From positions 1 through 56,196 of the forward strand of contig JAIKZQ010000052.1 of assembly GCA_024682075.1 (NCBI GenBank): a stretch of DNA of 56,196 nucleotides, written 5' to 3'. Below the pieces are notes generated by a model that made no database searches, was not told where the DNA came from, and saw only the letters and a list, made by a program, of their open reading frames with translations. The stretch is from Lachnospiraceae bacterium. GTDB lineage: Bacteria; Bacillota; Clostridia; Lachnospirales; Lachnospiraceae. The translations under genes and the position numbers were made by a program. This document shows positions 1-8,531 of the stretch, piece after piece (within the stretch, counting starts at the first letter, position 1; every line of letters begins with the position of its first letter).

Positions 1-1
1 C

Positions 2-1171
2 GCAAAGGTGGTAGAGGATGAGGCTATAGAGCAGATAAGACGAATGTGCGATTACCCTATGACAGAGGGGGCAAAGATCAGGATAATGCCTGACGTTCAT
101 GCGGGCAAGGGCTGCACGATTGGAACGACAATGACTATCACAGATAAAGCAGTGCCTAACGTGGTCGGTGTGGATATTGGATGTGGCATGTATACGGTTA
201 ATCTGGGCAAGCAGAAGATTGACCTTGAGAGATTTGACATGGCTGCCTTCACTATACCTTCCGGAAGAGATGTGTGGGATGGCAGAGTCGAGAAGTTTGA
301 CCTTACTGAGCTTCGCTGCTATCGCCAGTTAAAGGAGACAAAGCGCCTTGAGAGATCATTGGGGACGCTTGGCGGCGGAAATCACTTCATTGAGATTGAT
401 AAGGCCGCCGATGGTACCCAGTATCTTGTAATACATTCAGGCTCAAGAAATCTCGGAAAGCAGGTGGCAGAGCTGTATCAGACTCTTGCTGTTGACCTTG
501 CAAAGGGAATAGGAGACTATCTTGAGGCAAGAGTGCAACTGATAAATGAGTACAAGGAGCAGGGAAGACGAGCTGAGATTCAGACAGCATTGAAAGATCT
601 CTATAACAAAAAGTATGTGGAGCATCCGGCCACTATGCCCGAGGATCTGTGCTACTTATCAAGCAGATACCTTGAGGACTACCTTCATGACGTGGAGATA
701 TGCCAGAGGTTTGCAAGAAGAAATCGTGAGAAAATGGCAGAGATCCTTTTGGAAAAGAATGGTCTTTCAGCTGGTGACTCTTTTCACACGATTCATAATT
801 ACATCGACACTGAGGAGATGATCCTCAGGAAGGGCTCTATTGCCGCCCATAAAGGTGAGAAGGTGCTTATCCCCATCAATATGAGGGATGGGTCTGTTCT
901 TGCCATCGGCAAAGGAAATCCAGAGTGGAATTACTCGGCACCTCACGGTGCAGGAAGACTCATGTCCAGAACTGCAGCAAAAAGCAACCTCTCCATGGAG
1001 GAGTATAAGGAGTCTATGAAGGGAATCTATACTTCATCTGTCTGCGAGGCGACAATCGATGAGGCACCAATGGCTTACAAGTCCCTGGAGGATATCATCG
1101 ATGTGATCAGGGAGTCAGTGGAGATAATTGATGTGATGAAGCCCATATATAATTTCAAGGCTTCGAACTGA
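2..1171 (+). CDS. rtcB: RtcB-family RNA ligase (5' truncated by window edge)
   Basis: The frame is already open at base 2 and the family needs roughly 15-20 more N-terminal residues, so the true start lies upstream. RtcB joins RNA 2',3'-cyclic phosphate or 3'-phosphate ends to 5'-OH ends using GTP and Mn2+. Seen in order: MPDVHAGKGCTIG, VGVDIGCGM with the metal-binding Cys, LGGGNHFIEI, VIHSGSRNLG, and near the C-terminus SAPHGAGRLMSR, whose His is the guanylylated residue in the family. The visible 389 codons fit the shorter (~400-residue) bacterial RtcB type. No archease gene is visible. The gene ends in front of a perfect hairpin, beyond which the base composition changes sharply. The role (RNA repair or stress response) is from family knowledge only. 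Confidence 0.95.
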   Translation, partial: AKVVEDEAIEQIRRMCDYPMTEGAKIRIMPDVHAGKGCTIGTTMTITDKAVPNVVGVDIGCGMYTVNLGKQKIDLERFDMAAFTIPSGRDVWDGRVEKFDLTELRCYRQLKETKRLERSLGTLGGGNHFIEIDKAADGTQYLVIHSGSRNLGKQVAELYQTLAVDLAKGIGDYLEARVQLINEYKEQGRRAEIQTALKDLYNKKYVEHPATMPEDLCYLSSRYLEDYLHDVEICQRFARRNREKMAEILLEKNGLSAGDSFHTIHNYIDTEEMILRKGSIAAHKGEKVLIPINMRDGSVLAIGKGNPEWNYSAPHGAGRLMSRTAAKSNLSMEEYKESMKGIYTSSVCEATIDEAPMAYKSLEDIIDVIRESVEIIDVMKPIYNFKASN

Positions 1172-1195
1172 GGTGGATTATTTTATGCTATGAGT

Positions 1196-1232
1196 ATATG
1201 AAGAAGCAGGTGATTAACCTGCTTCTTCATAT
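1196..1232. terminator. Perfect hairpin between convergent rtcB and SIR2 gene
   Basis: A 15-bp perfect inverted repeat (ATATGAAGAAGCAGG and its complement) surrounds a 7-base loop. It sits between the ends of two convergent genes and probably stops transcription from both sides. It lacks a clean run of T on either side, so the terminator call is less certain than the hairpin itself. Confidence 0.6.
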
Positions 1233-1243
1233 CTAAAAATATA

Positions 1244-4200
1244 TTATATTAAAAAAATGCTATGTTTTAGTGCTGCTTCTTGGATTTGTTTTTTCTTTTT
1301 ATCCTCTATGCCATCAAGGGCTTCTATGATTTTTTTGATGTCTTCTTTGAAAGGATCTACTTTTTCTACTGAATTTAAAACCTTTATCATTACCGCGGCA
1401 ATACTAATAGGGTATTTGGCTGCTAAGTTTTTTTGCAATAGTGAATGCCAAAATATATTATCTATTTTATTTGGAATAGAACCTTTACATATAATACTAA
1501 CTGCCTCTTCAAAAACAAAATCCAATTCTGGTAATAAATTCAAAATATTGCTAAACTCTGATTCATACAATGGTATGGGCTTGTTGCTTTTCCTGTTTTC
1601 AAAGAAGCGTTTAAGCCATTTATCCCACCATTTCTTATTATCTGCTTCGCTATAATTATTTAATCTTCGTTCTATGGTATGAATAAAAAGGTTTATATCT
1701 TTTTCTGATGCATACTTATACAATTCTGGAATGAATTTAAGCGTAGGTTTGTCGACGACAAAGATTAATAAAGTAAGAAGCAATTCTATAAAACCATGTT
1801 TTGTATGTTCGTCTAGCCAATTAATATGCTTAATGGCTTTATAGAAAATTGGTGTAATAATATCTGCTGTATTTGTATCAATTCTTCTTGAAAAGTATAT
1901 AAGTCCATCCCAAGCACTAGAAAATGTATTGTTATCCGATTTGATCAGATAATGAACTAGATTTGTATCAGACCATTCTTTATCACGGTAACAGAAGAAG
2001 TTAAAGTGCCCCACCAAAATGCATATTGCGACATGTCTTTCCCATGAACGCAACTTCAAAGATTGTTCAAAAATATCTTTGTATTTTTGTGGAATAGATA
2101 AATCTTCTATATATGATAGACAATAAATCAATGAAAGAAGTATATTGCCAATTGGTGAGTTTATTGCGACATCGATTGTTCTATTAAGATGGGGCTTGGA
2201 GTGGCTTCTTTTATTCCATAATGTTTTGGTTATGCTAAGTAGTTTATTTTCAATATCATTAAAAGATTCTTTAGCGCTATCTTTTCTAATGGTTTGAAGC
2301 AGATAATTGGAAAGAAAATAATCATATTTATGTTCGGAAACATGATCAACAAGTAACTCCAATAATGCTATAGATTCATTTATTGTGAAATTAGAGTTAG
2401 TAAGCCCCTCATAAACATGATTCCAAACATCAGACTGTTTGTTCTTCTGATTAATTAATTCAGATGTGACACTATAAGCCCAATGGTAATCTTTAGATAT
2501 ACATACTGAAAAAACATCTAATAGACCATATCTATTAGGGCCATGAATAGGATCACCATTAAACGTAGATATGTAATGCACAGCATCTTCAATTGACAGA
2601 ACTTTCAGTCTTTCTTCAGAAAGAGGGCTTTCATCTTTTTCACAAATGATTAAGGAGTCCGGGTCTCTCTCAGGATGTAGGCTTGGAGTAAACTGATGTT
2701 GAGACAGAATTTTGCTTATGATTTTCTGTATCCGTGAATTGTTAGGAGCTTCTTCTTGAAGCCAATTACACCACTGATATACTTTATAGGAGTTATCAGA
2801 GTTAGAACCTAGATTCTCGATAGAATCAAGAAATCTATTTTTTTCTTTTGTACTTAAGCTACTGAAAATATTCTTTGCCAGTAAAAATGTTTGCTCTTTA
2901 AAATATAGATTATCTAATGAATTCTCTGCTAATATAAACTCTAATTTTTCACTAGCGGTAAAGACGTTAGTTAACCTTATAGTTTTCAATGCTATTTTTC
3001 GGAGAAGTATAGAATTTGAATGAATGCTTTGATATAGAGAACTCCTTAACAGCTCTGGATTTTGATTTTGCAATTCTAATGAACCTTCCAAGTACATATT
3101 TTCCAATGCATGAAGATCTTCATCTCTATAAATTGGTTCTTCATGCTTTTCAATAATAAGCATAGACATGCATGGGGGTTCATATTCATCCGTCGCTTGA
3201 TCAACAAATGAATAGAGGTTGTGAAGCTCCTGTATTTTCTCCTGGACGAATGTAATTATAGAATATGATAAATTCTTAGTGGATACATCTTTTATCACAT
3301 TCCAAATTCGGAATAAATCATGAGGTTCGCCTTGAAAAGCATGCGTATATTCATATGAATTATTTAGACTATAAATCGTATTTGGAGAAAGCGTTGCCTT
3401 GAAAAGCTTAGTATATAAACGAAAACATAGTAAATGTTGATTGATATTATATAATCGTTCTATGAGTTTGGATAACATCCATGATTCGTGTATATAATTT
3501 TCAACTAAGATAACATACTCGGTTAAAGTTTCTGATTTAATATTTGAATTTTTAAGAAGTCTAAAAACTAGAATATTGGCAAATTCATCGTTAAATGTAT
3601 TGTTGTGTTTGAAGAACAAGTGTAATAAAGCGTCATCTTCAGATCCTATGAAATTGTTGCAAAGCCAATAGCCCCAATAGTTTCCGCCTTCTGATAGATT
3701 TTTTCCTTTGGAAAAGCACTCTTCAAAAACCTTTTTATCGTCTAAGTAATCAATCCAATCCTTTCCGTTTATACATTGAACTAATATTTTGGTGATTTCT
3801 TTGTTGCTTAGACAATATTCTATTTCTGAATCGATTGTTAAATCTTTTGGCGGCGCATCTCGCATAGATAAAAATTGATTATTCCAATCTATCAAGCCTT
3901 TTTTGACATATAATCCAAGCTTTACTAAAGCTTCTCTAGCTGAAGCATGACTTTTTTTGTAATATGAAATTGGAATTATTCCTAGAGCGTCCCAATCGGA
4001 TTTTTCATCTTTTGTGAGGATGAATTTTTTTCCGGAATTTAATCTGGACATAGCTCTTGTGAGATAACGCAAAATGGTATCATTATAGCTATATCCAATA
4101 AATAAAACAGTATAAGTTTCAAATAGCTGCACTAAAAACTTTGAAACATACCCTTCAGTTAGGTATGCTTTTCCAAAATCTTCGTCTGTAACAACCATAT

Positions 4201-4672
4201 ATCTATAATCATCAACATTTCCATGAATATGTACTATTCCATTAATATCCTTTCCAAGAGGGAGCGCAGGACTGTTGTATACTAAAGGAGAAATGCCCCT
4301 AGAAGTTAAAACATGCTCAAACATTTGATCATAATTTGTCGTAACAATTTTGATGGATTCCGGGGATGGAAATAAGTCAACAATAGCTTCATGTAGTTTG
4401 TTGTGTTCTCTACAGGTGCTAGATAGAATAGTAGCAGCTTGCTTGTTGACTGGAATTCCTTTTGCTTTAAGTTTTCCTAAGAATACTTCACAAGAATCCT
4501 TTTTTGTTAAGTTATATATTGTATCTTCCGCAATTTTTTTTGCAAGATTTTCAAAATTGGGTAATGATGTTGGCGGATCTACAGAGGCTCCTGCACCAGC
4601 AAATACAACAAATCTATCAGTTTTTATTGCATCTAATAATTGATTAGGAAAGTTAAGATTATTGCAATACAA
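1244..4672 (-). CDS. SIR2-domain defence protein with long DUF4020-like C-terminus
   Basis: Protein of 1142 residues if the TTG at 4672 is the start; it has GGGAG seven bases upstream, whereas the longer open frame to 4717 has no ribosome site. The N-terminus is a SIR2 fold: FAGAGAS (residues 24-30, NAD-binding loop), TTNYD (111-115), IVHIHG with the likely catalytic His150, and FIGYSYND (190-197). The remaining ~900 residues are mostly helical and Asn/Lys/Ile rich. Near the C-terminus, WLKRFFENR..KPIPL and LLPELDFVFEEAV resemble, from memory, the DUF4020 region of phage-defence sirtuins. Such proteins act as NAD+ hydrolases triggered by phage infection (family knowledge). The gene is far more AT-rich than its neighbours, uses codons such as TTA and ATA freely, and stands alone, which suggests horizontal gain. 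A housekeeping deacetylase is unlikely at this size. Confidence 0.8.
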   Translation of the reverse strand: MYCNNLNFPNQLLDAIKTDRFVVFAGAGASVDPPTSLPNFENLAKKIAEDTIYNLTKKDSCEVFLGKLKAKGIPVNKQAATILSSTCREHNKLHEAIVDLFPSPESIKIVTTNYDQMFEHVLTSRGISPLVYNSPALPLGKDINGIVHIHGNVDDYRYMVVTDEDFGKAYLTEGYVSKFLVQLFETYTVLFIGYSYNDTILRYLTRAMSRLNSGKKFILTKDEKSDWDALGIIPISYYKKSHASAREALVKLGLYVKKGLIDWNNQFLSMRDAPPKDLTIDSEIEYCLSNKEITKILVQCINGKDWIDYLDDKKVFEECFSKGKNLSEGGNYWGYWLCNNFIGSEDDALLHLFFKHNNTFNDEFANILVFRLLKNSNIKSETLTEYVILVENYIHESWMLSKLIERLYNINQHLLCFRLYTKLFKATLSPNTIYSLNNSYEYTHAFQGEPHDLFRIWNVIKDVSTKNLSYSIITFVQEKIQELHNLYSFVDQATDEYEPPCMSMLIIEKHEEPIYRDEDLHALENMYLEGSLELQNQNPELLRSSLYQSIHSNSILLRKIALKTIRLTNVFTASEKLEFILAENSLDNLYFKEQTFLLAKNIFSSLSTKEKNRFLDSIENLGSNSDNSYKVYQWCNWLQEEAPNNSRIQKIISKILSQHQFTPSLHPERDPDSLIICEKDESPLSEERLKVLSIEDAVHYISTFNGDPIHGPNRYGLLDVFSVCISKDYHWAYSVTSELINQKNKQSDVWNHVYEGLTNSNFTINESIALLELLVDHVSEHKYDYFLSNYLLQTIRKDSAKESFNDIENKLLSITKTLWNKRSHSKPHLNRTIDVAINSPIGNILLSLIYCLSYIEDLSIPQKYKDIFEQSLKLRSWERHVAICILVGHFNFFCYRDKEWSDTNLVHYLIKSDNNTFSSAWDGLIYFSRRIDTNTADIITPIFYKAIKHINWLDEHTKHGFIELLLTLLIFVVDKPTLKFIPELYKYASEKDINLFIHTIERRLNNYSEADNKKWWDKWLKRFFENRKSNKPIPLYESEFSNILNLLPELDFVFEEAVSIICKGSIPNKIDNIFWHSLLQKNLAAKYPISIAAVMIKVLNSVEKVDPFKEDIKKIIEALDGIEDKKKKQIQEAALKHSIFLI

Positions 4673-4717
4673 TTTTTTTCTCCCACTAGTTAAGTAAACG
4701 GACAATAATAAGAGCAA

Positions 4718-5080
4718 CTAGATATGATTTAATATTGTATTTACTAAATTTCGGATATTTATAGAAATTCTAACAGTTACTTATGCAAAAATTATATCAT
4801 ATCAAGGATAAAAGGATGTACTTATGTGGTGGGAGCTAAAAAGTACATAGAGTATTTTTTCAGTGGAGCTTATACTGTTCTATGGGAGACAATTACTAAT
4901 TCCAAAAGAAATTTAAATAACAGTGGATTGGGTGTATTATGAAATCGAACTTAGTGTCTTTATAATGTTTGTTATTAAGAGGGAGGATATACCATGCACT
5001 AATTTTAGATTTATAAGGAATGTTTAATTATTTAACTGTTGATTGCGACCCTAAATACTTATATATGATTAGTATTTGCG
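4718..5080. other. AT-rich spacer with gene debris
   Basis: No convincing gene is seen. On the plus strand a 38-codon frame from GTG 4826 to TGA 4942 follows an AAGGA, and at 4981-5002 a strong GGGAGG is followed by only ATG-CAC-TAA. Both look like leftovers of small genes. The base composition matches the SIR2 gene rather than the housekeeping genes, so this stretch belongs to the same accessory island. Confidence 0.4.
4791..4799 (-). promoter_or_regulatory. Extended -10 promoter for the SIR2 gene
   Basis: On the minus strand TGA-TATAAT forms an extended -10 box about 110 bases upstream of the TTG start at 4672. No good -35 box is seen. It is the best promoter candidate for the single-gene defence unit. 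Confidence 0.45.
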
Positions 5081-5266
5081 TTAGCAAAAATAGCTTAATT
5101 CTTGCAGTTTTTTAGACTGTTCATTAAGACAGTATGCAATGTAGTGGACCGCATTCGCTTCTTCACAATCATGTCCGTTCTTGAGCTCGATTCCATAAGC
5201 AATATACATTAGAGAATCTGCTGCAAGACTTATGCGGTATATGATGTCATCTGCATCATTATTCAT
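5081..5266 (-). CDS. Small hypothetical protein (61 aa)
   Basis: The start at 5266 is set by GGGAGGTG at 5273-5280, four bases from the ATG; the frame also runs 8 codons further upstream but without a ribosome site. The product begins MNNDADDIIYRIS and is an acidic, probably helical soluble protein with a HCEEAN..YIAYCLNE stretch and three Cys. I do not recognise the family. Small acidic helical proteins of this kind are common in Clostridia accessory islands. It lies upstream of, and in the same direction as, the SIR2 gene, but 400 bases of spacer separate them. Confidence 0.6.
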   Translation of the reverse strand: MNNDADDIIYRISLAADSLMYIAYGIELKNGHDCEEANAVHYIAYCLNEQSKKLQELSYFC

Positions 5267-5477
5267 TCTTTTCACCTCCCAAATAAGCATACCGTAATTT
5301 CTCTGGGAATAATAATCTTCAGATGTGTAATGAAATTCTACATATGGGTAATAAGTATCAGAAGGTATCTTTTGCTTTTCGATAAACGGGGTTCACTTTT
5401 ATAGTAGTTTTTTCTACGGATTCGTACTACGTTTTTACTACTTTTGAAAACTGTAATATGCCAGGTTATGCCAGGTT

Positions 5478-5506
5478 TTGCGATTTTCGCACATTTTCTG
5501 TAAAAT
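5478..5506 (+). promoter_or_regulatory. Candidate sigma-A promoter for the LMW phosphatase gene
   Basis: TTGCGA, a 17-base spacer and TAAAAT (5501-5506) lie about 70 bases before the ATG at 5580. Just upstream (5458-5477) is a short tandem direct repeat of TATGCCAGGT. The rest of the 5291-5579 spacer holds no gene that I can support. Confidence 0.45.
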
Positions 5507-5579
5507 ATATGAGTTACTACACGTTTGGCATATAGGCGCATAACACAGCATACTTTGCCATTTTGAAGAGGTTTTTTAA

Positions 5580-6053
5580 ATGATAAAGATACTGTTTGTC
5601 TGCTGGGGCAACATCTGCCGTTCCCCGATGGCTGAGTTTATTATGAAGGATCTGGTTGAAAAAAACGGCCTGTCCTCAGAATTCTATATTGAATCCGCAG
5701 CGACCAGCACCGAGGAGATCGGTAATGGTGTGTATCCTCCGGCAAAGTCGGAACTTGCCCGTCACGGGATAGGAGTGCCCGGAAATGAACTCGGCCTTAG
5801 TCTCAAGCGTGCAAGACAGATGACAAGGTCCGATTATGATAAGTACGATTACATCATAGGCATGGAGAACCTGAATCTCAGCTATATGAACCGCATTCTG
5901 GGCGGCGATCCCGATGGAAAAGTACATCTGATGATGGATTTCACCGATCATCCGGAGGATATTGACGATCCGTGGTATACCGGCGATTTTTCCGGTGTAT
6001 ACAAGCAGATCCTCGAAGGCTGTGAATGTCTGTTGAAAAAGTGCAATTCATAG
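5580..6053 (+). CDS. Low-molecular-weight protein tyrosine phosphatase
   Basis: 157 residues, the normal size for the family. The N-terminus carries the P-loop CWGNICRS (residues 8-15) of the CX5R(S/T) type: Cys8 is the nucleophile and Arg14 binds phosphate. The general-acid Asp is in the DDPWY motif near residue 130. The enzyme hydrolyses phosphotyrosine (or arginine phosphate in some relatives) in the cytoplasm. A GAAGAGG precedes the ATG. It is the first housekeeping-composition gene after the AT-rich island and lies 27 bases before the NAD salvage operon, so it may be cotranscribed with it. Its substrate is unknown; a linked tyrosine kinase is not visible here. Confidence 0.9.
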   Translation: MIKILFVCWGNICRSPMAEFIMKDLVEKNGLSSEFYIESAATSTEEIGNGVYPPAKSELARHGIGVPGNELGLSLKRARQMTRSDYDKYDYIIGMENLNLSYMNRILGGDPDGKVHLMMDFTDHPEDIDDPWYTGDFSGVYKQILEGCECLLKKCNS

Positions 6054-6080
6054 TATAATTACGTAAGTTAGGAGGCGTTT

Positions 6081-6635
6081 ATGGCTAAACTTATCGTGGT
6101 CGTAGATATGCAGAAGGATTTTATCGACGGAGCTCTCGGATCGGCTGAGGCAGTTAAGATCGTAGACCGTTGTGCTGAAAAGATCGCATCAGCCCGTGAA
6201 GCCGGTGATATCGTGGTCTTTACCAGGGATACGCATGGTGATGATTATATGCAGACAGAGGAGGGTAAGAATCTTCCTGTGCCTCATTGCATCAAGGGAA
6301 GCGACGGGTGGGAGATCTCATCCAAGCTTAAATGCATAGCCCCGGATGCAAAGCTCATCGATAAGGAAACGTTCGGAAGCAGGGCACTCGGTGAGTATGC
6401 CGCAGAACTTGTGAAGGACGGAAAGATAGAAAGCGTCGAACTCTTCGGCCTCTGCACCGATATATGTGTCATCAGCAATGCACTCCTTATAAAAGCTTTC
6501 TGTCCGAATATCCCGATTGAAGTGGATGCATCCTGCAGTGCGGGAGTCAGCCCGGAAAGTCATGATAATGCCCTGAGAGCAATGGAAAGCTGTCAGATAC
6601 ACATAACAGGTAAAGGTGAAGAGCCTTGGAGATAG
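6081..6635 (+). CDS. pncA: Nicotinamidase-like cysteine hydrolase (isochorismatase fold)
   Basis: 184 residues with the isochorismatase-superfamily triad: Asp9 in VVDMQKDF, Lys in DKETFGS, and Cys129 in GLCTDICVISNA. Nicotinamidases convert nicotinamide to nicotinate and ammonia, the entry step of Preiss-Handler NAD salvage. The family also contains isochorismatases and other amidases, and sequence alone does not settle the substrate. The context does favour PncA: the next three genes are nadD, pncB and nadE, the exact later steps. AGGAGG stands before the ATG. The coding end overlaps the TTG start of nadD by 10 bases, implying translational coupling. Confidence 0.85.
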   Translation: MAKLIVVVDMQKDFIDGALGSAEAVKIVDRCAEKIASAREAGDIVVFTRDTHGDDYMQTEEGKNLPVPHCIKGSDGWEISSKLKCIAPDAKLIDKETFGSRALGEYAAELVKDGKIESVELFGLCTDICVISNALLIKAFCPNIPIEVDASCSAGVSPESHDNALRAMESCQIHITGKGEEPWR

Positions 6636-7273
6636 CAGGCAGACCCAAAACAGCAATATTCGGCGGAACATTCGATCCCATCCATGTGGGACACATTGAG
6701 TTGCTCACAAATATTTATGAAGAGATACGCCCGGACAGAATTGTCATAATTCCGTCCGGGCATCCTTATATGAAGGAAGAGAAAGGGATGCTGATAACTT
6801 CGTCGGAAGACCGCATCGGCATGCTGGAAGCCGGACTGAAAAGTCTTAATCTGCCGATAGAGATATCGCGTATCGAAACAGACAAGGATACGCCCAGTTA
6901 TTCGATCGATACCGTTACCGAACTCAAGGCAAAAGACATCGAAACGGGCAGCAGATATGCGGACGGAGATTATTATTTCCTTTGCGGCAGTGATATACTT
7001 TTTGAAATAGAAAAGTGGCATGAATATGAGAAGCTTCTGAGAGAAGTCATCCTTACCGTGACTCCGAGAGGCGAGGACGATGTCAATGTCATTCTTGAGA
7101 AAAAACAGAAATTAAAGAAAAAGTACGGAGCGAAAATACTCATATCTTCATTCAGGGGAAGGGTGCTGTCGTCAACGCTCATTCGGGAGAATCCGGGGGA
7201 GTACCGCGACCTGATCCCTGAAGGGGTATATGAATACATCACGGAACATCATTTGTACGAGAGGAAGGAATGA
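6626..7273 (+). CDS. nadD: Nicotinate-nucleotide adenylyltransferase
   Basis: 215 residues. The TTG at 6626 is chosen because AGGTGA lies six bases upstream and the family motif GGTFDPIHVGH begins at about residue 13. NadD transfers AMP from ATP to nicotinate mononucleotide, giving deamido-NAD and pyrophosphate. Other nucleotidyltransferase signs are YSIDTV in the middle and SSTLIR near the C-terminus. It overlaps the preceding nicotinamidase gene and, through ATGA at 7270-7273, the following pncB, so the three are coupled. In many Firmicutes nadD sits with obgE, yqeK and rsfS instead; its place here inside a salvage operon is notable. Confidence 0.93.
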   Translation: MEIAGRPKTAIFGGTFDPIHVGHIELLTNIYEEIRPDRIVIIPSGHPYMKEEKGMLITSSEDRIGMLEAGLKSLNLPIEISRIETDKDTPSYSIDTVTELKAKDIETGSRYADGDYYFLCGSDILFEIEKWHEYEKLLREVILTVTPRGEDDVNVILEKKQKLKKKYGAKILISSFRGRVLSSTLIRENPGEYRDLIPEGVYEYITEHHLYERKE

Positions 7274-8478
7274 ATATGGATCAGATCATTAACAGCTTGC
7301 TTGAAACCGATCTTTACAAGTTTTCCATGGGACAGGCGATCTATCATCAGTTTCCCAGCTATACCACAACATGGACTTTCAAATGCAGAAACGAGGATGT
7401 TCATTTCACTCCGGAAATGGTGGAGGAGATCAGGAAACAGATCAGGCTGTACTGTGACTTGAAATTCACGGAGGAAGAGCTTGAATATCTTGGGAACATC
7501 ACATGGTTCAGAAGATCCTATGTGGATTTCCTCAGACTCTGGCATCCCAGGTTCGAAGATTTCGAGATAGGAACCGACGATCCCTGCGGCCTGACGATAG
7601 AGACCAGGGGAACATGGCTCAATACTTCCATGTATGAGATACCGACTCTTGCGATAGTTAATGGAGTCTTTTTCAGGATGGGATATGATTACGATAAGCT
7701 GCTGCAGAGCTTCCGTGAAAGACTTTCCGAAAAGATCAGAAAACTTGAGGACGGAACCTGGAAGATCGGGGCGTTTTCCGAATTCGGCATCAGGAGAAGG
7801 CTCTCTGCAGAGGCACAGGAACTTGCGGTTTCCAAGCTTGCCAAGGCAAAGCTGGACGGTTCTTTCTTTGTCGGAACTTCAAATGTGTATCTTGCCAGGA
7901 AATTCGGCCTTAAGCCTGTAGGAACGATGGCTCATGAGTGGATCATGTGTGTAGGCCAGGGCAATCACAAGCACAATCCGGCTTATTCCAACTGGTATGC
8001 ACTCGATGTCTGGGTTAAGGAATACGGAGTGCTGAACGGAACAGCTCTTACGGATGCCATTACGACAGACTGTTTCCTCAGGGATTTCCAGCTGACTTAT
8101 GCGACCCTGTTTTCCGGTGTCAGACAGGACAGCGGCGATCCTCTTGCATGGGGAGACAAGATGATTCGGCATTATGAAGAGCTGGGCATCGATCCTAAGA
8201 CCAAGACTCTTTTGTTCTCTGATTCGCTTGATTTCGAAAAAGCAAGCAACATCAATGCATATTTTCAGGGAAGAGCCAAGGTTGCGTTCGGTATCGGAAC
8301 ATACGTTGCCAATGACACCGACGTCCCTGCTCTTAACATAGTCATGAAGACGACCGAATGTAACGGTCAGGATGTTGCCAAGATTTCCGACACCGAAGGC
8401 AAGGGAATGTGCAAGAATCCGGACTATGTTCATTATCTGAAGCGCTGCATCAAATGGCGAATGGAGCATGAGCAGTAA
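7270..8478 (+). CDS. pncB: Nicotinate phosphoribosyltransferase
   Basis: 402 residues. It forms nicotinate mononucleotide from nicotinate and PRPP (ATP-stimulated), the step between PncA and NadD. Recognisable family parts are LLETDLYKFSMGQAI at the N-terminus, GTMAHEW in the middle, FSGVRQDSGDP and LLFSDSLDF in the phosphoribosyl-binding half. GAGGAAGGA precedes the ATG, which overlaps the nadD stop; a second in-frame ATG two codons later is an equal candidate. The length fits the bacterial PncB family. It is followed 53 bases later by nadE in the same direction. Confidence 0.95.
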   Translation: MNMDQIINSLLETDLYKFSMGQAIYHQFPSYTTTWTFKCRNEDVHFTPEMVEEIRKQIRLYCDLKFTEEELEYLGNITWFRRSYVDFLRLWHPRFEDFEIGTDDPCGLTIETRGTWLNTSMYEIPTLAIVNGVFFRMGYDYDKLLQSFRERLSEKIRKLEDGTWKIGAFSEFGIRRRLSAEAQELAVSKLAKAKLDGSFFVGTSNVYLARKFGLKPVGTMAHEWIMCVGQGNHKHNPAYSNWYALDVWVKEYGVLNGTALTDAITTDCFLRDFQLTYATLFSGVRQDSGDPLAWGDKMIRHYEELGIDPKTKTLLFSDSLDFEKASNINAYFQGRAKVAFGIGTYVANDTDVPALNIVMKTTECNGQDVAKISDTEGKGMCKNPDYVHYLKRCIKWRMEHEQ

Positions 8479-8531
8479 TGCACGTGCCCGGGTCCGCATC
8501 TTGAGAATGGTTTATCTGAATGGAGGATGAC

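Noticed and set aside
4981..5002. Strong ribosome site with ATG-CAC-TAA
   Set aside because: A two-codon frame cannot be called a gene; treated as debris of the island.
5338..5541. 67-codon minus-strand frame
   Set aside because: No ribosome site, very basic composition without a fold, and it covers the likely promoter of the phosphatase gene.
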